In this document: one piece after another, positions 61,001 through 64,000 of the stretch
Numbering within the stretch: the stretch's first letter is position 1
How the letters are laid out: each line of letters starts with the position of its first letter
Source of the DNA: Siphlonurus alternatus
Lineage: Eukaryota > Arthropoda > Insecta > Ephemeroptera > Siphlonuridae
DNA length: 64,000 bases
NCBI GenBank assembly: GCA_949825025.1
Contig: OX463788.1
Location: forward strand, 31,737,715-31,801,714
Reading direction: 5' to 3'
The notes under the pieces: generated by a model
What the model was told of the DNA's origin: nothing
What the model saw: only the letters and a program-made list of their open reading frames with translations
Database searches by the model: none
Position numbers and translations under genes: made by a program

Positions 61001-63660
61001 TCGTAATGTCAAGTCATAACTTGTAGTTCATGTAAAATACATTTAAAATTTTGTTCGAAAAACTTACTTCGTCTATAAGTTGTAAATAGTCTTCCGGTTT
61101 AGGTAGTAAATCTTTAGGCGCATCTAAATATTTCTTCAATTTGTGAAAATTGGAATACGTGGCATTTGATAAATCGGTTAGAAAATTTCGTAAAATCTGA
61201 CGATCTTTTTCTCCCCTTGTCATTGCTAAGCTACGGAAATGAAAATTTTATTAAGAAATAAAAATGAGAGTCAAGTGCAGTTAAAGATGATGAGAGTGGG
61301 GCGTTAATTACATCGTTAAAAGATTTTATAGTCACGATACCACTGGCAAGAGAAGAAGCTCATTGAATGTTGGATTATGGTCGTGTAAGGAACTCCAATG
61401 AATTGGATAAAGTTAAAATCAGAAAGTAAACTTACATGCTCAGAATGAATTTAAAATTAATATATATTATAATTACTACAATTAGTCTATTAAAATAAAA
61501 TAATTTGCATTTAAATTAATAACAAAAATAAATATAAAAATCCATTATTTGTTAAATTAAATCATTTTTGTCATTTTAACATATTTACTTTTAACTGTTA
61601 TATCAAAGCAGTGATGACCCAATACTGATGACCCTGCATTGATCAGGTATATATGTGGGGGGGGGTGAGGGACATCACACATAATTATGCCATGAGTTGA
61701 CCACTCGGGCGGGGGATGGGTTGGGGGTGAACTCACATCTGCACTGCGTGGGTCAGGGCCTTCTGTTCGACACGAATGTGCGGACACATGGTACCAGCAG
61801 GAACGGACGTGTTCCATTCCTTATAATCACGCTCCATGGAGATGACGGTGGGGTTTTCCTGGTAGCGACGCCAAGTGGAGAACGACACCGAAAGCGCGCA
61901 GCCCAGCGCTGCCATCAGGAACAGCACCCACACCGCGCTGAATGAAATATTAGAGCAAACATTGGTCCCTACTGCGTGCTGTAGCGTGAGGTCCTCACAT
62001 TGAGATAATAATTATACCATTTTATTACTATAACAGTACCAGAACTTCCTGTCTTTACTATTTTATAGTAAAGCACCGTCCAGAATTGTTTCGGAAACAG
62101 ATTGGAAATTAAAGCTCTCGACCAATCAGAAAATTCAAAATTTCCGATTACTTGAATTTTCCATGTAAACGGATTTGTTTTAATTTTCTGATTGTTTGAG
62201 AGCTTTTCTGTTTCTGATTCCCGTCAGTTATGAAAAATGCTTAAGATTTTGCATTTTCACGATAAATTTGAGTTATAATTTATAATATAAAGAAAATTGA
62301 GAATAAATACAGAATGAAATTATAATTTTGAACGTATAGTGTAACATAAATTTACCCGAAACAAAACCTCAAAAATAAAGTTAACTAACAAATATGAACA
62401 CGTGCTTTCAGCATTACATTATGTGTTTAGAAAATTTAGTAAGTTGCACTGTTAGTGTCTTTAGCATTGAAGATTACTTTCTTAATTAGGATATAAATAG
62501 AATCATCAAATAAATAATTAATATGATACATGCATGCTTATTGTTTCATCGCATTTTTTTCTGCTTTTTGTATTCCCTAAAAATATTATTAACATATTTA
62601 ATTATCAAACATCACCTCTGGACAGCACGAACTTTACTCCTGGCCTCACCTGCTAGAGCTGCAGCTCCGACAGACAGAGAGATGCACATTTGAAATTTTG
62701 GGTGAGGTAAGAAGAGCACTCTATAGGCCTGTTCGTAAACCCTGCTCGGTGTACACTTTCTACACCTAATCGACCTTATATCCCATGTACATAAGGTCGA
62801 TTGGGTGCAGAAAGTGTACACCGAGCAGGGTTTACGAACAGAGGCCTTTGGTTCACCACGCCACCATAGACTGTGGGAACGCCTACAAACAAAGCAGGAG
62901 TAAAGTTCGTGTTGTCCAGAGGTGTACATATTATAATGAGGTATAGGAGGTAGACGTGTAATAGCGTATGGCAGCAGCTATTTCATTATTACTCGGTAAA
63001 TGCATATGATCATATTTGTGAGGTGGCGAAACTCATGTAAATGTGGGAGACGCATGGCACATCCCTCTTTTTTCTTGACACCTATAAAATGTTAATATTT
63101 ATATATTAAAAATATTTTTTACTGCATTTTTTTGTAAAGTGCTCAACAAAACAATCGTATAATAATTAATAATCATTAATATTATTATATTGAGAAAAAT
63201 ACATTAAAAGAAAAAATGACGTCATCTTCAACTTTTCATAACTCCACTATTAATCAATATAAGAAAGTGTTCGAATGGTTATTTTTCTGGCACTAAAAAC
63301 ATACTAAAAACACACTAAAAATACATTGGTCACGTAATTAACGTTTGATTAAAAGTTTATATCTTTTTTTTTATGAAGTATTCTAACGGGAAAAAAAACA
63401 TAAAATTGTAGGCGTCTATACGATTAAGTACTTACTGTTCAATAGGATGGCGATCTTTGTGGGTGAAATGTTTGACTCCATGAATGCTTGTTAGATTTGC
63501 AAAATCATATAGAGTATCAGCACAAGTTTTCACAAGAGCTTTCAAATAATATACGATACTCTTTGGTTTATCTCGGTGTTTCGTTTGAGATCTAATGTGT
63601 AGTGAGGGTCCCGCGAAGACTCCGCGAGATGGCACCAACTCGTGTAGGTACATGTCGGCC
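49514..63660 (-). CDS. Pickpocket-like DEG/ENaC sodium channel (10 exons)
   Basis: Amiloride-sensitive-type trimeric cation channel subunit of the arthropod pickpocket family, acting in the plasma membrane. Exons in transcript order: 63660-63436, 61937-61737, 61230-61068, 60993-60863, 59570-59459, 56992-56716, 52930-52877, 52168-52057, 50084-49993, 49689-49514. All phases match. From ATG 63653 the product is 511 residues, a normal length for the family. Seen: the HG gating motif (His58-Gly59), TM1 about 74-92, a cysteine-rich extracellular loop with C-x-C-L-P-x-C (402-408), and TM2 with VGLFLGCSLL (Gly465-Cys-Ser467 as the G-x-S filter). The orthologue within the family is not assigned. It is convergent with GABBR2. 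Confidence 0.94.
49690..49992 (-). other. ppk-like intron 9
   Basis: About 300 bp of AT-rich sequence. Nothing else seen. Confidence 0.8.
49993..50084 (-). CDS. ppk-like exon 9: pre-TM2
   Basis: Codons 423-453. The first base completes tryptophan, then DLGTNIKWGIMRYPRMRL and KRDILFGFTDLL follow. Y-x-R-x-x-x-x-R-D-x-x-F-G-x-x-D-L-L is the family's approach to TM2. Acceptor cttgtttcag, donor gtgaga, phase 2 in and 1 out. Confidence 0.93.
50628..50688. repeat. (TA)n microsatellite, interrupted
   Basis: Two TA tracts split by ATACTA in the ppk-like intron between exons 8 and 9. Confidence 0.95.
51180..51380. other. Unexplained GC-rich patch in ppk-like intron 8
   Basis: About 200 bp with clearly higher GC than its surroundings. 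The minus strand is open for about 64 codons (KFNHELLKLSWVCQCGELAL and onward), but this matches neither the channel family nor the required phase. The plus strand starts with GGGCGGGGTTCG. Could be a SINE fragment, an orphan exon or a regulatory island. Confidence 0.3.
52057..52168 (-). CDS. ppk-like exon 8: C-x-C-L-P-x-C motif
   Basis: Codons 386-422: TLIKLHNETSNEKMACPC, then LPSCDDVTYISERDTSIP. CPCLPSC is the diagnostic cysteine motif of the extracellular domain just before the wrist and TM2. Acceptor gtctgttgcag, donor gtgagc, phase 1 in and 2 out. The plus-strand open frame here is only a shadow. Confidence 0.95.
52169..52876 (-). other. ppk-like intron 7
   Basis: AT-rich. Nothing else seen. 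Confidence 0.78.
52877..52930 (-). CDS. ppk-like exon 7 (54 nt)
   Basis: Small exon of 17 codons plus split ends. It encodes GYKICDVKGLVCLSKYA after a gattttcag acceptor, with a gtaagt donor, phase 1 at both ends. It supplies the C-x6-C-L pair (family CNxxGLxCL) that must follow PHFYRPL. Omitting it keeps the frame, so it is a natural skipping candidate. Confidence 0.93.
54378..54410. repeat. (TA)n microsatellite
   Basis: About 32 bp of TA dinucleotide repeat. Confidence 0.95.
54966..54998. repeat. (TA)n microsatellite
   Basis: About 32 bp of TA dinucleotide repeat. Confidence 0.95.
55157..55273. mobile_element. Palindromic MITE, family P, copy 1
   Basis: A 117-bp foldback with ends CTGTTCGTAAATCCTG and CAGGGTTTACAAACAG, which are imperfect inverted copies. 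The inner part (ACATAAGGTCGAT) matches the other copy at 62729. It lies in the intron between ppk-like exons 6 and 7. The open frame seen here on the minus strand is just the repeat. No convincing target-site duplication. Confidence 0.8.
56716..56992 (-). CDS. ppk-like exon 6: cysteine-rich loop
   Basis: Ninety-two codons, GC-rich. FLLHAPTEVADVAGHIHNS opens the block. It ends QRRCRLPHESDL, YSYSLCRLQCRMALAHTLC and SCVPHFYRPL, the classic R-x-C, Y-x-x-x-x-C, C-x-C, PHFY series of pickpocket channels. Acceptor gtgtccccag, donor gtaagt, phase 1 out. The frame stays open on both sides of the exon, but family alignment sets the splice ends. Confidence 0.95.
56993..59458 (-). other. ppk-like intron 5
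   Basis: Contains the foldback element at 58647-58996. 57000-58640 is AT-rich with nothing assignable. Confidence 0.75.
58647..58996. mobile_element. 350-bp foldback element
   Basis: Ends ACAACTTGCATGA and its inverse TCATGCAAGTTGT enclose arms that align over roughly 150 bp: TTTCAAAAATGAATAGAGGG versus inverted TTTCAAAAATAAGTAGAGGG, then GAACTATTTTTAAAAA-type segments. The centre carries GCCTTCTGAAGGC. Non-autonomous, without coding capacity, in the intron between ppk-like exons 5 and 6. Confidence 0.82.
59459..59570 (-). CDS. ppk-like exon 5
   Basis: Codons 238-275: YWKAGKWEFLPEVQVMQCY, then PLSGEVYLQVTNINSGYQ. Acceptor ttgattgcag and a weak gtattt donor, ending in phase 0. It joins exon 6 as GYQ-FLLHAP, which matches the family pattern G-x-x-x-x-x-H-x-P. 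Confidence 0.86.
59571..60862 (-). other. ppk-like intron 4
   Basis: A moderately GC-richer stretch at 59690-59950 ends in a GGTTT repeat. The remainder is AT-rich. Nothing coding recognised. Confidence 0.72.
60863..60993 (-). CDS. ppk-like exon 4
   Basis: Codons 195-237: IKMELKFDVSSSLEDSPVF, then TVKTVTELGICWAFNSPNS. The pattern T-x-x-G-x-C-x-x-F-N is the conserved DEG/ENaC block (usually GxCYTFN), here GICWAFN. Acceptor gactttcag, donor gtacag, phase 2 out. Confidence 0.92.
61068..61230 (-). CDS. ppk-like exon 3
   Basis: Codons 141-194: LAMTRGEKDRQILRNFLTDL, then KKYLDAPKDLLPKPEDY. This is the variable finger-like region of the extracellular domain, so support comes from splice sites (ccgtag acceptor, gtaagt donor), phase fit and position rather than a motif. 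AT-rich codon use compared with exon 2. Confidence 0.82.
61231..61736 (-). other. ppk-like intron 2
   Basis: AT-rich with a G-run near 61660. Nothing else seen. Confidence 0.78.
61737..61937 (-). CDS. ppk-like exon 2: TM1
   Basis: Sixty-six codons. AVWVLFLMAALGCALSVSF is TM1, then the post-TM1 extracellular segment with YQENPTVISMERDYKEW and PAGTMCPHIRVEQKAL. The first loop cysteine in a VPxxTxCP-type context is typical of the family. Acceptor atttcattcag, donor gtgagt. Confidence 0.93.
62092..62222. mobile_element. About 130-bp imperfect inverted repeat
   Basis: Left arm contains GAAACAG, AAAGCTCTC and CAATCAGAAAATT in that order. The right arm, inverted, contains GAAACAG, AAAGCTCTC, CAATCAGAAAATT. 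Lengths between the blocks differ by a few bases. Likely an old MITE in ppk-like intron 1. Confidence 0.65.
62729..62841. mobile_element. Palindromic MITE, family P, copy 2
   Basis: A 113-bp near-perfect palindrome. The left arm starts CTGTTCGTAAACCCTGCTCG and the right arm is its inverse, with about two mismatches over some 50 bp and a loop near CCCATGTAC. AGGC lies immediately outside both ends and may be a 4-bp target-site duplication. It sits in ppk-like intron 1 and looks much younger than the copy at 55157. Confidence 0.88.
63436..63660 (-). CDS. ppk-like exon 1: N-terminus with HG motif
   Basis: First recognised exon. After a gtgtttcag acceptor it encodes ADMYLHELVPSRGVF, a basic stretch, and CADTLYDFANLTSIHGVKHF. 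SIHGV carries the His-Gly pair needed for DEG/ENaC gating. Donor gtaagt, phase 2. Start is unresolved. ATG 63653 gives 72 residues before TM1, which is usual. The frame also stays open upstream to ATG 63716 without splicing, or an outer exon may exist beyond the window. Confidence 0.85.
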
Positions 63661-64000
63661 CTGAAACACCGTACTGCATGTATGCAAGTACCAAGCCATA
63701 ACCTACATGACGGCAATTGCGTCGCTGTGACTGCACAAAAGGTGCATGCTGCAATGTTAATGCATAATTAAAGCAATTTATGAATAATTTATATTATGGT
63801 TCATGCATGCAACCAAGGTAAAAAAAAAAAAAATCAAACGACAAAGTCAATCAATATTTATTTTTAGTGCTTTATTAATAAATCGATTTGGACGAATCAT
63901 GTGTTTATTATTGTCATTACATTTTACACATATTATTCTACTAGATAGGAATTAATATTTTTTTACTAAACACTTACACTCCAATAATTAATTAGGAATG
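63661..64000 (-). other. Upstream of ppk-like exon 1
   Basis: Either 5' UTR/promoter or an intron. The exon frame stays open to ATG 63716. No TATA box in convincing position was identified, and the region is AT-rich. Confidence 0.5.

Larger units (their letters stand above)
61938..63435 (-). other. ppk-like intron 1
   Basis: Contains two inverted-repeat elements (62092-62222 and MITE P copy 2 at 62729-62841). The rest is AT-rich. Confidence 0.75.

Noticed and set aside
1..64000. tRNA, rRNA, CRISPR or bacterial operon features
   Set aside because: No clover-leaf, rRNA core or spaced direct repeats were recognised, and intron-exon structure and composition are those of an animal genome.

Overview
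The window is animal nuclear DNA, very AT-rich, with multi-kilobase introns, dinucleotide microsatellites, palindromic MITE-like hairpins and degenerate non-LTR retrotransposons. The two protein-coding genes are a metabotropic GABA-B receptor subunit 2 whose C-terminus resembles the insect protein, and a pickpocket-type DEG/ENaC channel. Together they point to an arthropod, most likely an insect or another pancrustacean. The species cannot be fixed from the sequence.

Plus strand, 4909-47353: the 3' part of a GABBR2 / GABA-B-R2 gene. Fifteen exons join with matching splice phases into a 1110-residue open reading frame. It runs from the Venus-flytrap ligand-binding domain through seven membrane helices and the coiled coil to a long low-complexity cytoplasmic tail and a conserved end. 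The signal peptide and the first part of the ligand-binding domain lie upstream of the window. The two largest introns (about 12.6 and 11.8 kb) each hold one non-LTR retrotransposon, both antisense to the gene (13774-16300 and 27003-30075).

Minus strand, 63660-49514: a pickpocket-like sodium channel of ten exons, complete at the C-terminus and probably complete or nearly so at the N-terminus (511 residues from the first ATG in the first recognised exon). It is tail-to-tail with GABBR2, with about 2.2 kb between the stop codons. Its introns carry several palindromic elements, including two copies of one family (55157-55273 and 62729-62841).

The rest is intron or flank: AT-rich DNA, simple repeats, a diverged 0.6-kb tandem duplication near the left end, at least six foldback elements, and a few GC-richer islands that could be regulatory or alternative exons. 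The most interesting gene-level leads are a candidate alternative exon or 3' terminus at 43960-44078, an in-frame 45-nt alternative acceptor before 17695, and an unexpected number of perfect TGACGTCA sites. I found no tRNA, rRNA, CRISPR array or prokaryotic feature. The two genes have no evident pathway link: one is a slow inhibitory neurotransmitter receptor, the other a sensory or epithelial cation channel.
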